Shown piece by piece: positions 53,931 through 64,000 of a DNA stretch of 64,000 nt. Under the pieces are notes generated by a model. The model saw only the letters and a program-made list of their open reading frames with translations, was not told the origin of the DNA and searched no databases. Source of the stretch: Globodera rostochiensis. Its lineage: Eukaryota; Nematoda; Chromadorea; Rhabditida; Heteroderidae. The position numbers and the translations under genes were made by a program. The stretch is taken from assembly GCA_018350325.1 (NCBI GenBank), contig JAEVLN010000008.1, positions 806,001 to 870,000 on the forward strand. Direction: 5' to 3'. Numbering within the stretch: the stretch's first letter is position 1; the number at the start of each line of letters is the position of its first letter.

Positions 53931-56922
53931 TCTATTTTTAGATATCAATTAGCAACTTGAGCTTCTAAAAAATTAATAGAAAAAGCAATCGGCGGAATTG
54001 TCGTTTTTTTGCTTACTGAAAATGGATGTGGAGAGATTGAGCCCCGCAAGGTTTACGCGTGCATTTCCCCCCGGGGGGGGCATCGGGGAGGAATAATAAT
54101 ACTGCAGGGGTAAACGTAATTGTCGCGGCGGCTCTCCGCTGCTTCACTCCCTTTCCTCACTTCCACCGACCTTACCCCAACACATCCCGCGAAGGTAAGC
54201 ATTTTTGGCATAAAATGCCGATAATGGCCACTTGTCCAACTCACACGGCACATCCCCTCGAGACACAAACTGAAAAAGCAGAGGCAACCGACAGACGAAA
54301 GAGGAGGACGGCACCGCAGGTGTTTCAAGCGAAGAAAGGGATGTGCCACAAACATTTTGACTGCTAAGAAGGTTAAAAAGGGCGCAAATGCAACGGAACA
54401 AAAAAATAAAATTAGCCTTAAATTTAAAACGAGCATATTTCCTCTAATGGAAGCGGTCGTTGAAAGAACAAAAAACGAATTATTTCCCAATCCTCCAACA
54501 GCTCAATTGAATAGCGGCGGGCTTATGCATTCTGGCATCCCCACAAATCCAAATTAAGCGACATTCATACATTTTTTGCTGCGCTAACAATGAATTGAAG
54601 CAGCATAATTTGCAAAAAACGAAACAAAAAAACTGTTGGGACTCATTAGCCAATTTGGGGGTTTAGCGGAGGGTCTCAATTAGGCGCCAGACATCTTTGA
54701 AGTGCCCTAACTCTTTCTTTTCTTAGTTTTCTGACGCCGCAATAAAAAACAAATTAAATTGTTAAAATGTTAAACATAAATTCGTGCAGAAAATTAGTGG
54801 AAAAGTCCGCTTAATTTGCTTTTGAGTGGGTGTGACGGAATGCATAAGTGCCGCCTCTTGAATGGTTATTCTCAAATTTGTAAGGAATTGAAGGCGTACA
54901 TCCAAAAGGATCAATGCTCGACGTTAAATCCGTCTCGGTTTGGCCACATATCCCCGAATTACGCAAACGGACCCAATCCTCCCCTGGGGGAACTTTTATC
55001 AAGCCATTCATTGCTTATAAACTCGTCCTCTCTACCCCCGAGGGGGAGATTCTTGCCTAGCAACCAAGACGAAGCCCGGGAGGTCCATTACACGGAACGG
55101 AAGGGGCACTCACTTCCCCATAAATATGGTGGCCCTGGGGAGATGTGGCGACAGTGACGGCGGCAGGCAAACGGAGGGGGCGGCGGTGATTAAATGGCTC
55201 GCGGCGATTCACTTATTTTTTATTTATTTATTGTGTAAATTTTTTGAAGCAGCGATCACTTTTAAAACTCAAAAGTGATTTGGCGCCGACGGGCGTAACT
55301 TTAACAATTATAAATTTTAATATTTGGAATCAAAATTATGCCTATTTTTTTGGTAGGCTACCAATTATTAAATGCCCATCTTTTGGGGAAAATGTCGCCC
55401 CCCCCCCGCTAATTGGGCATAATAATGGCAAAGGCGCCAATGCGCAAAGTGAATTAGGCGTTAAAATCGGTACGCCGGAGGCAACAACGAGGAATTGGTG
55501 CCACGGGGCATTCCACGGAATTGTGCCTGAGGGACTTTTCACTTCTTAAGTTTTGAGCTTCGAGGGCGGTTATGAAAGGGATTAGAACGGATTTTAAGTG
55601 AGGGAAAAGGAGGGAAGTCGGCAAATGTTAAAACACGCACAAAAAGCGGTGGTGGTGGCGTCTCCCACTTGGGAGGAGGGATTTGTGCTAAGGCACAGCG
55701 CCAAATATTCAAACTGCGAACTTTTAAACGAACCCAAAAACCTTCAAAATCAAAAAACAGAAAGATTTGGGGGCTAATCGGAATTTAGCATTGAATGAAA
55801 CAAAAATTCATCACAATTGGACGGGCGTAAAGTGTTGGGGGATTTCACAATAAATCCAATTTGTCTCATAACAGAAAAATGTCGAACGAATGGTCGGCCG
55901 CCGCCGCCGCCGCCGTTCATTTCTTATAGCCAAATCGGTCGCGGTAGTAATAGGCCAACCCGGCAAGACCGGCAAATGCCTGCAAAGTTGGCAAAGTTTA
56001 TGGGAAATTCGGAAACAAATACCGCGAAAAGTCCGTAACGGGGGCCGGCCTCCGCCGGAAGCCATCGCCCCATTCGGTTGGTCGTCTCCTGAAAATTGTA
56101 ATTGTATTAGGCTTAATAATAATTATCTCTTCGGCTTGCCTTAAACGTTTGCGCCGTCGTCATCGTTTAAAGTGAAATTTTATTTCGATTTTTAGTTTAT
56201 GCAGCAATGTCCGTCCGAAAAGCGTTTTTTGATTGATCTTAAACAAATCCTAACTATCAATCTATTAATGTGCAATGTTAATCAAAATGTAAATCAATCG
56301 AAAATCTTTTTAAATAAATAAATAAATAAATAAGCAAAGAAATAATCCCCCCCCCCCCCCCCCCCAACAACAGAAATGAAAGGCGCAGAGAGAAAATGAA
56401 ATGGGCGCTGTGGGAGGGGGCGGAGGAATGTTTGTGTTTACGCCGTCAATTCTATTTTTCGAAATGTTAAGCAAAAGCATCAATGATCAGAACAAACCAG
56501 AGAAGACGAGAATGACCCAAAGTGTGTGTTTTATAAGAGATCTTTGCATGCATTGAATTATAGTTAAATATGTAAACATAATTAATTATTTAATTGGTGG
56601 GTATGTCAAAAAAAATGCTAAAAAGATTAAATCAATTTTCAAAGGATTCCAAACTATGGTTGAGCCCCGAACGCGCCATCGAGTCGAGTCGAGTTCATTC
56701 GTTGGAGTCTATTCAAAAACTACAAAAATAAATAGCTCATGTAAAATAAATTTGTACGATTTATAATATTTTATTTTTGCAAAATAATCAATTCTCAATT
56801 TTGGCAAAAAGGTACAATATTTATTTCTGGCATTGATTAACTGCTAAAAAAGAAGATACAAATTCATTATTTCTTCATTCATTCGTTGTTTCACTATCGT
56901 AAACCAAAAAAAATGGCTTCAA
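53931..56922. other. Region without a confirmed gene
   Basis: Several open frames occur but none is secure: plus 54059-54367 (TCPTHTAHPLETQTEKAEAT) and its minus-strand shadow; plus 54816-55157 (KCRLLNGYSQICKELKAYIQ, ending GGPGEMWRQ); and plus/minus frames at 55811-56065. The 54816-55157 frame has the best composition but lacks an acceptor. A run of ~20 C is at 56348. Confidence 0.35.
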
Positions 56923-57378
56923 TCATTGATGCCCATCTCTTTTAATTCTAAACTTTTGTTGCTCGCCGCTCCAATTGATAAGCGGCACAAAAGGTGGGTA
57001 ATATGCACGGCCCTTACCGGTAAAATAGCCAAAATCAAATTTTAATTGAGACGGCATCGAAGAAAATGCCATTGCCGTCAAAGGCGAAGACACAAACGGA
57101 GAAGTGGGCGCCGAAGGCATTTTAGGAAATGCCCGACGGATTCTCACATCGGCACTCGCGCTAACAGCCCCTTTGGGTGTGACGGCCGGGGTTGCTGGGA
57201 AAGAAGCCGGACTGCACCAAAAGCCCGCATTGGCAACGCCTTCCTTTGACGGGAGACTTTTGGCTGGAGGGACTATCGGGAACGGCCAGCAGCCCCCCCC
57301 CCCTCGCCGACCGGTCACAGTGGGCGACACGGGGCAACGGCCAATTGCCGGAGGTAGAAGGACTAAATGGCAAATCAA
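56923..57378 (-). CDS. Hypothetical Pro/Ser/Ala-rich protein, 151 codons
   Basis: A minus-strand frame of 151 codons ends at 56923. The N-terminal part is Pro/Ser/Ala-rich low complexity (GGGGCWPFPIVPPAKSLPS). The C-terminal 40 residues look like folded protein (KFDFGYFTGKGRAYYPPFVP then LINWSGEQQKFRIKRDGHQ). The ATG at 57378 is only the first in frame; the true start or an upstream exon is uncertain. Plus-strand frames here appear to be shadows. No family recognised. It is divergently oriented from the secreted-protein gene starting at 57964. Confidence 0.45.
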   Translation of the reverse strand: MICHLVLLPPAIGRCPVSPTVTGRRGGGGCWPFPIVPPAKSLPSKEGVANAGFWCSPASFPATPAVTPKGAVSASADVRIRRAFPKMPSAPTSPFVSSPLTAMAFSSMPSQLKFDFGYFTGKGRAYYPPFVPLINWSGEQQKFRIKRDGHQ

Positions 57379-57963
57379 AGTGCCGTTTAGGCCAACAATT
57401 AATCCTTTTAAACTTTTAGGGCGGTGGACCCTTTGAACGAGGGCCGGGCCACGTCATGAACAATGACGGACCACCTTCAAAAGGGCCGGGCCACAAACTC
57501 AAATAGGGCGTAAGGCGCAACACTTTTGGCCCTCTCTGGGAACACAAAGATTAAAGAAATTGTCGAGTTTTGTGAATATTCGTTGTCGTATAAACAACAC
57601 ATTGATGCGTTTGGCATTTGCTTCTGCTAGAAAGTTCGCTTCTTTGTTTTCAAAATTCAATCGGACACCGAATTGTTCCTAATTGCACAATTTTCTCCTC
57701 CACTAACAGATCATTGATCAGTCACAAAAAGTGATTGAATCGGAAGGGTTGAAAGAAATAAATTGATGAAATTGTTATTGTGATGATGAATTCTGTGAGG
57801 GGATGACCCATTTTCCGCAGAATAAATCCCCCGGAGGGATTTCCTCCGTGCGGACCCAGCACTGACATTAATCCCGACGACAAAACGAATTGCTCATTTT
57901 TTTGTTTTCAATTACAGCCTAAATTTAACGAATCTCTTCCAAAATCCAAGGCAAAGTTCGTAA

Positions 57964-59686
57964 ATGGCTAAAATAATGTTTTTTGTCTGTGCCATTTTCC
58001 TCTTTTTCTTCTCTTTTTTCTGTGTAAATGCCAAAAAGAAATGCTTCAAAAAGGTAAGTCATTTTGGCCAATATTTAAAGAAAAGCGGCAATCTTTTGAA
58101 GGTGCACGGGTCGCGCACATTTGTGCCAGAAGTTGAGAATTCTGACGATGGAAATTCGTTGACGGAAGAGGCTCAACAACAACAGCAGCAGATGAGAGTG
58201 GACAGCGCCGGGGGCGACGTTGGCACCACCTTTAGGCAAAAGAATCAATTTAACAAAAGACAAAACAAAATTCAAAATTTTAAAGGATGGCTAAACAAGA
58301 CGTGTACCTTTGGCCAACGTAATTCTTCAATTGAAAAATATATTTGTGTCCCCTTATTTTCAGTCTAAGTGACCGTGAAAAGGTTAAGAAGTTAAATTTA
58401 AAATTTAAATCAATCTTTTAGTCGATAATTCGAGACGCTTTCCGCCAAATCCATCGTCGATCGTGCATACGGTAATGTGATTGATTCTTTTCGGATTTAA
58501 ATTTGATAATAGTTTCAACGAACTAAACTATAAGCCTTGGTATCATCACGAACGATGGTCGGAAGGAAAGCCTTACGTGGTGATTCGGAAGAGCAAAAAA
58601 TTTTTTGGTTTATTTTTCAAGAAATTCAAATTCGAACTGGGGATGCCTTTAGGCTATTCCGACAACAAAATCGAAGATGTAAACCGGAGGTCGTTGATTT
58701 ATTTGTCGGAAAAGTCGTTGGGCCCGCAAAATGCTGGCAACAGTTCCAGAGGGATGGTCATGGAACAGCTGCTCAAATTCATGGGTCAGAGAGAATCCAA
58801 GAAGCCTAAAATGCGAAATCCCTCAATTAGGTTATCGCGAAGAGTTTTTGCGTCCGGATGCTCCGTCATACCTTAAGCCGACCCCCGGCAGCACGCGCCC
58901 CCCACCGTCCACAGAACAGCCAAAGTTCTCAAATGAACAGCTGATGTAAAAGGCCCAAATTATCCAATCAAATAATATTCATGCTTTTCCTTAGGTGGCC
59001 CTTCGACCCCGAATCGATCACAATGCCTGCGATTGCCGGGGAATGGTTTAAGTTGACCATTTACTGTCAAGCGCGACACGACTCCGACATCGGTGCCGGC
59101 CAGCGCACCGGCATTTTGACTAGGTGAGACAATTGCTGTCAGGCAATAAAGGAAGAATACTTTTTGGATTCATTTGCAGGTGGGACGCAATTAAGCTGAA
59201 TACGATGTATTGTCCGCAAAAAGTCGGTTACGCAGACCCGCGCATGGGTGGGTGGGTGTAAAATGTGGACAAAAGTTTATGATGAACCAAAAATTTGTTG
59301 GAATTTCCGTCCGTTTGGGAGCCGGGACGGAGAATGAATGGACAGAAAAGTCTCTCCCATTTTTATGCTTTCGTTTAGGGCCTTGTGTCGTTCCAAGGAA
59401 GAAAATATGCAAAGAGGGCGGCGATCAACTGTCCAATTATGCGGACAATAATGCCGTAAGCAAACGCGACATTTCTGGCGGATGCCCAAATCTTGCAAAA
59501 TTACAACAAAACGCCAAAGGCAAAAAGGACAAAATAAAGGACATTGAGACGAAAAAAGTTAACAAAACGGCAGGCACCGACAACGAATTCGTTAATGTTA
59601 ATGTGAATGAGGAGGAGACGGAGGCGGAGGAAGCGAACAATAACGGCACTGCCGATGAGATAATCAACAACTTTTTCGATTCTTGA
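57964..59686 (+). CDS. Secreted multi-exon protein with a TGGG-repeat frameshift
   Basis: Exons 57964-58053, 58102-58318, 58422-58471, 58535-58784, 58831-58945, 58995-59123 and from 59180 join with consistent phases. Exon 1 is a signal peptide (FVCAIFLFFFSFFCVNA) with KKKCFKK. Exon 2 is Gln-rich. Exon 4 reads PWYHHERWSEGKPYVVIRKS, exon 6 PFDPESITMPAIAGEWFKLT and IYCQARHDSDIGAG. Exon 7 reads AIKLNTMYCPQKVGYADPRM then reaches a (TGGG)3 run at ~59247 and a stop, while the long frame continuing to 59686 (NQKFVGISVRLGAGTENEW, SLPFLCFRLGPC, an acidic NVNEEETEAEE tail) needs a shift equal to one more TGGG unit. A 20-nt intron is the alternative and is implausibly short. The spaced WxxxxxC and G-W-V-C patterns loosely recall VMO-I-like beta-prism proteins, but the family is not established. 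Confidence 0.6.
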
Positions 59687-59954
59687 ATTTCTTAATTATA
59701 TGTTTTACAATTAAAATTAAATAAATTCATTTCTTTTAGTAGAAATTTTAGGTATTTTTAGGAAAGAAAAAGCGATTTTTTGGGAGTACTTTTTTGGAAA
59801 AATGGAAGAGTCAATCTTTAAGGGTCCTTTTTCTTCTTAAGGCATTTGTCGAAAATGCCAAATATGACTTTAATCCCATCATATTTGTCGTCCCAATCCC
59901 TTCCGGTTCTGTGTTTGCCTAACTTCTTCAGGTGATGGACTTTTTGCTTCGGAC

Positions 59955-60445
59955 GGAGGTCAATGGGGGGGGGGGGGAGGCCCTCCCCGCTCATCCCCTC
60001 AGGGGCGGCGAAGGGCCCTCCCCGCTCATCCCCTCAGGGGCGGGGAAGGGCTCTCCCCGCTCATCCCCTCAGTGGGGGGGGGGGGGGGGAAGGGCCCTCC
60101 CCGCTCATCCCCTCAGGGGCGGCGAAGGGCCCTCCCCGCTCATCCCCTCAGGGGCGGGGAAGGGCTCTCCCCGCTCATCCCCTCAGTGGGGGGGGGGGGG
60201 GAAGGGCCCTCCCCGCTCATCCCCTCAGGGGGGGGCCCTCCCCGCTCATCCCCTCAGGGGCGGCGAAGGGCCCTCCCCGCTCATCCCCTCAGGGGCGGGG
60301 AAGGGCTCTCCCCGCTCATCCCCTCAGTGGGGGGGGGGGGGGGGGGGAAGGGCCCTCCCCGCTCATCCCCTCAGGGGCGGGGAAGGGCTCTCCCCGCTCA
60401 TCCCCTCAGGGGCGGGGAAGGGCCCTCCCCGCTCATCCCCTCTTG
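59955..60445. repeat. GC-rich ~36-bp minisatellite
   Basis: About twelve copies of CCCCTCAGGGGCGG(G/C)GAAGG followed by GC(C/T)CTCCCCGCTCAT; every few units the centre is replaced by TGGGGGGGGGGG runs. CCCCTCAGGGG is palindromic. Long open frames in all plus frames are artefacts of the repeat. It lies between two plus-strand secreted-protein genes. Confidence 0.95.
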
Positions 60446-60586
60446 GCTTATGCACATTCGTCCAAGTCCAATCATTTCTTCAAATATGCTAAAAACGTTT
60501 CTTTGTTTGTTATTCCCTTTTTTGCTAGTTCTCGTTCCTATTTTATTGAGGCACAGAATCCATTCGAAATTAAATTATTATTCTGC

Positions 60587-63026
60587 ATGCTGGACATTCT
60601 AATGGTCCCTGTAACTTTTTCGAACACCGGTTTGGTGTTAGTTTTGGCGCAGGTAAATTATTTGAGTGATGACAATTTTGAAAAATCAAATTTTGCAATT
60701 TAACATTACAGAAGGCAATCAAAAATGGGCAAAATGGGAAAATAACAAATAAAAAATTGGAATCGACAGGCCATTGCAGTCGCCGCCGTCATTATTGTTG
60801 AACAAAATAACACCGATCAAACCGATCAAAACGTATCGGCACCGTACCAGCACCAGCAGCAGATGCGTCAGCCTCCCATTCACGGCGAAAGGTGCAGCCC
60901 CGAAACGGACAGCCAATTGTTCCCGATCGTCGACAGTTTCTACAGCGACAAATTCCTTTACTGTCACCAACGAAAAAGGTCATTAAAGCATAAAATGAAG
61001 CCGTTCCCGGGTTTCAACCGAGAATTCTTATTTTTATAAAAACATAATCAACAGATTTTCGAAAAAATCAAAAAATAATAAAAGAGACTTTAAAAAAGGC
61101 ATTGGAAGGGTTAAAGGACATTGTTAGGACGAGAAGAAGGCAAGTGATCAGATGGGAAGGACGGATGGACAGTCACCAGAAGATAATTCCAAATTCCCCA
61201 TTTTCTATTTATGTGGGCATTACACTTCGGTTCCCATTTGTCAGGGTTTATGACGTCGGTTCTTGCACTGACAAAATGACTCTTTTCGATCCATCGAAGC
61301 GCAAATGCCTCACAAAAGTGGGGGAGAAAGCTGATAATGTTGCAGCTACAGGCATTTCCACCTTACTATTAATTAATTATACATAATTATCGCTTCCAGC
61401 TTAATTAATTATACATAATTATCGCTTCCACCTTAATTAATTATACATAATTATCGCTTCCACCTTAATTAATTATACATAATTAATTCGTTTCTCCTCA
61501 CTATCAGTTCCAACACGCCTAAAAATCTTCGCCAAAGACACAAAACAGCAGAAAATTGCATCGTCGAGCCAACCAATGGTTCGGCAGCGAATGCACACAT
61601 CTTTCCCAGCCAATTCTGAGACAGGCGGCGTTGGCACTGATCTGAAGATTCAAATGGAAAATGTCTCAATGAAAGCGATGCAAACGGAAGAGTCTAAACT
61701 GGCATTTTTGGAACAAAATGATGCTGAAAGTTTGGAGGAAACGCGAAATGACGGGTCGGATGTGAAAGTGCTGATCAAATTGAAGACTAATTCTTCGGAA
61801 AATATTGAAGTCGGAAAGAGAAGTCAATTCGACCAAGAATTGCCCGAGGCGATGGTCGTCAAAAATGTCGGAGATGGAAAATTGTCCGTAGAGGAGGACA
61901 ATAAGAGCAAATTACGGCAATTAGGTAGGTAAACTTGCTCAGACCGACGACTGCCGACTTTCTTTTTTCTCAGTTGTTTGTTCTGACGGTTCCCTGCCCT
62001 TCGGCGACAACAACGGCCGTTCCCACCGCTGCATTCCCGACTACGGGCACAACCCATTCAGGCACATTATTTTGCCAAAATCTTCCAAAAAAAAGAATTT
62101 GATGGCACAAGACGCAATTCATTCCTTCTGCTGTTCAGTTCGTTCGCCTGCCCATTCTCCTATCAGTGCGAGTACAGCTCCGTACTGCGTGCCCACCAGT
62201 GTTGTCCTCAGTTGATAGACGCGAACAGAGAGTCGTCATCATACGGCGAGGAATATTCTGAACTCGGCGGAGAGGAGGTGCCAAATGGTGCCGAAAGGAC
62301 AGCCGCCGCCGCAGAGATTTTGGTGGGGGTCGGGTGGAATTAGTTCCCGATTAAAGTGATCAGCTGCGGAAGCTTAAACATTAGTCGGAAAATTGTTTTT
62401 ATAGGACTTCAACCACGCGTGCCCTCCGGCGCATTTTCTTCGGGTCCATCCAAAGAACGGTTCTTCAGTCTTTTCCGAAATTGTCAATGATTAAATGTCA
62501 CTTTGCCACAGGCCATCCGACGCTGTGCTCCCCGGGATGGCTTATTTTAACCGGCCAGGGCGGCTGTCCCCCGTTCTCAAAGTGCGTGTACAGCGCCGCC
62601 CTTCTCCAATTTGTTTGCTGTCAACCGAACAATTTGCTGAAGGCCATGGAAAATGAAATGATGAAAGGTCAACAAAGAAGTTCATCCTTCTACCCATCAC
62701 GAGGTTCAAAGATGAATATTGGAAATGAACAGATAAATTTGAACCCTCAAGGAATCCATCCCGCCCAATCCGGTTGCATCGGCCATGGCCAATGCGACTT
62801 GAAGTTCCCCGGGGCGAAATGCCGAAATTGGGTGTGCATATGCCCGAGCGGACTCAGCGCATACGACGGACGATGCGGTGCATAATTTTTAAAATTTTCC
62901 TATCCCTGGTCACTATCAGTGCCCAATTGTCCCTACGGACATTCCGATCGTAACGGAATTTGCACGGCGGCGGCATCCGATCAGAATCGGCAGAAATATT
63001 TGGTGTTTTGGCGGCAAAAAAGATGA
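60587..63026 (+). CDS. Secreted cysteine-rich protein with lustrin-type and EB-type modules
   Basis: Nine exons (60587-60652, 60770-60978, 61245-61351, 61508-61924, 61974-62061, 62139-62322, 62405-62459, 62512-62877, 62920-63026) close in phase to 532 residues. The N-terminus is hydrophobic (FSNTGLVLVLAQAIAVAAVI), then polar NNTDQTDQN. Cys-rich modules follow: YDVGSCTDKMTLFDPSKRKC in exon 3, VVCSDGSLPFGDN and ACPFSYQCEYSS...HQCC in exons 5-6, LCSPGWLILTGQGGCPPFSK...FVCC in exon 8 (lustrin-like), and SGCIGHGQCDLKFPGAKCRN-WVCICPSG at the end of exon 8 (EB-like). Exon 4 is a long acidic linker. Nematode proteins of this type are cuticular or extracellular. Introns 3 and 5 appear to start with GC (CAG|GCATTT, CAG|GCACAT). 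Start chosen as the first ATG before the hydrophobic segment. Confidence 0.75.
61364..61490. repeat. 34-bp AT-rich tandem repeat in an intron
   Basis: Three to four copies of TTAATTAATTATACATAATT followed by ATCGCTTCCACC at 34-bp spacing, within intron 3 of the lustrin/EB gene. TTAATTAA and ATAATTAT make each unit partly self-complementary. Confidence 0.9.
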
Positions 63027-63427
63027 AATGATCGCATCGGAGTGAGTGGCAATTGCTGAACATTTTGTTAGCTACGACATTGGCGGATAAATTTGACAAA
63101 ATGGGAAAATAAGACTAAATTCATTTTTTTATTTGTGTCAAATCGGGTCAATCCCGAAAATGGTTTGACGCTCGATACCGTCCACGGCCGGTCTCTAATA
63201 TGAACATTCCCCCAAAGTGATTTCAAATAAAAGTATGGTTTCGTAATTTTCGTTTTTATTCAAATACATAACCGCAGGACGCGGCGTAACAAAGTAAATA
63301 ACATAAAAACGACTGCTGGAGGGGGGGGGGGGTGAAAAACGAAATTTGCGTGTGAAGATTTACATACAATCGAATTCCACCGTTATGAATCAAATCATTC
63401 GGCCGCCTCCTCTCTTTCCCTTCCAAT
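63027..63427. other. Convergent intergenic spacer
   Basis: Contains the 3' flank of the lustrin/EB gene and of the SUZ12-like gene, which converge. An AATAAA-like AAATAAAAG is at ~63227 and a run of G at 63320. No further gene seen. Confidence 0.4.
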
Positions 63428-63960
63428 TCAGCTGAATTTGTGTGCCGCGTAAGCCATCGTTTCTGCCCTTTCCGAATTCGAAATGTAGCCAAAGTTCTCC
63501 AGGTTGGCACAATGGAAGATGAAATTGGCCATGAGACCCTTTTGGACCAGCTCTTTGCCGTGCGCATCGATGAAACGTTTCTGAGAAATTAATTTTACAT
63601 TTTCAAAATACGTGTTCATATTTAACAGAAATTCTAAGTAAATTTTTAAAAACTATTTTCTAGTAATGCATTAATGACTTCAAAAAAAGCACAATTAAAT
63701 TAAACTAATTTAAAAAGTTTTAATCTTAATGTGTTTCGCAAAATTCACCCACCAAAAGAGCAAAAAGCTGGCAAACTCCGAGTTGGCGGTTGACCCGTTT
63801 GACGATGAAACTGTTCCACAGCAAGAAAAAACCTTTCTCTTCCGCGGAGACATCCGTAAATTGGTGGAGACGCTAAAAGGGGGAAAAAGGGCATTTAAAA
63901 AAGGAATATTCGTTCTGACAATTCGATGCGTGTCATTCATCCAGCCCTGGTCATTGTCCA
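63428..63960 (-). CDS. suz12: SUZ12-like Polycomb protein, VEFS-box C-terminus (partial)
   Basis: Exons 63960-63920, 63872-63753 and 63580-63428 join in phase and run off the right edge of the window. They read DNDQGWMNDTHRI, then RLHQFTDVSAEEKGFFLLWN and RQLGVCQLFALL, then KRFIDAHGKELVQKGLMANF, FIFHCANLENFGYIS and a short tail ending HKFS. This matches the VEFS box of SUZ12 (family pattern EF-DV-EGEKE-MKLWN, then ACMLF---YG--I-KKNL-RNFMLHL). SUZ12 is a core subunit of Polycomb repressive complex 2, where VEFS stimulates the EZH2-type H3K27 methyltransferase. The usual Trp-rich helix before the box is represented by QGWMNDTHRI. The upstream zinc-finger part would lie beyond 64000. Confidence 0.8.
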
Positions 63961-64000
63961 CTAAAAATGACGCAGAAATATTTTATATTTTTAAAAGTTG

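Noticed and set aside
54053..54490. 145-codon minus-strand ORF with hydrophobic N-terminus
   Set aside because: The opposite strand is equally open, with no splice signals or family resemblance on either strand.
59932..60492. Pro/Gly/Ser-rich ORFs of 176-246 codons
   Set aside because: All three plus frames are open because of the GC-rich 36-bp repeat; no gene features.

Overview
This is nuclear DNA of a nematode, most likely a plant-parasitic tylenchid of the cyst-nematode type; the genus is inferred. The evidence is many short introns with TTTCAG/TTTTAG-type acceptors, about 70 exons in a few genes, six phase-consistent GC-AG introns, a DMSR/FMRFamide-type receptor, an EAG potassium channel and lustrin/EB cysteine-rich secreted proteins. 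Nothing looks bacterial or viral.

Layout. 0-15 kb: the 3' end of an unrecognised gene; a locus with a secretion-like exon, a 21-bp coding minisatellite and several helix-turn-helix modules; a 1.4-kb minisatellite; a small three-exon gene; a minus-strand gene for a low-complexity protein bracketed by copies of a ~185-bp flank and a satellite; and a 3.4-kb array of a 129-bp satellite. 15-26 kb: almost entirely non-autonomous DNA transposons, including a Merlin-type element with a remnant transposase and two hAT-like elements with perfect 8-bp target duplications, each nested in another inverted-repeat element. 26-34 kb: gene remnants (sideroflexin, NOSIP, endonuclease G), a ~0.8-kb segmental duplication, and a Fic-domain gene whose last exon runs into a duplicated endonuclease G exon. 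35-38 kb: plus-strand exons of one or more basic/acidic low-complexity proteins.

38.5-64 kb is gene-dense and better preserved: a diverged satellite block, an EGF-like single-pass membrane protein (+), a seven-transmembrane peptide receptor (+, 7 exons, antisense tRNA-Arg in intron 3), a complete EAG-type K+ channel gene (-, 32 exons, 1029 residues, all phases consistent), a secreted protein with a probable TGGG-repeat frameshift (+), a nine-exon secreted lustrin/EB protein (+, 532 residues) and the VEFS-box end of a SUZ12-like Polycomb protein (-, running off the window). The receptor and channel converge tail to tail and both suggest neuronal expression. No operon-like arrangement is visible.

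Exon models were built by eye from splice sites, reading-frame phase and family resemblance. Where all phases close over many exons the model is strong; elsewhere confidence is lowered.
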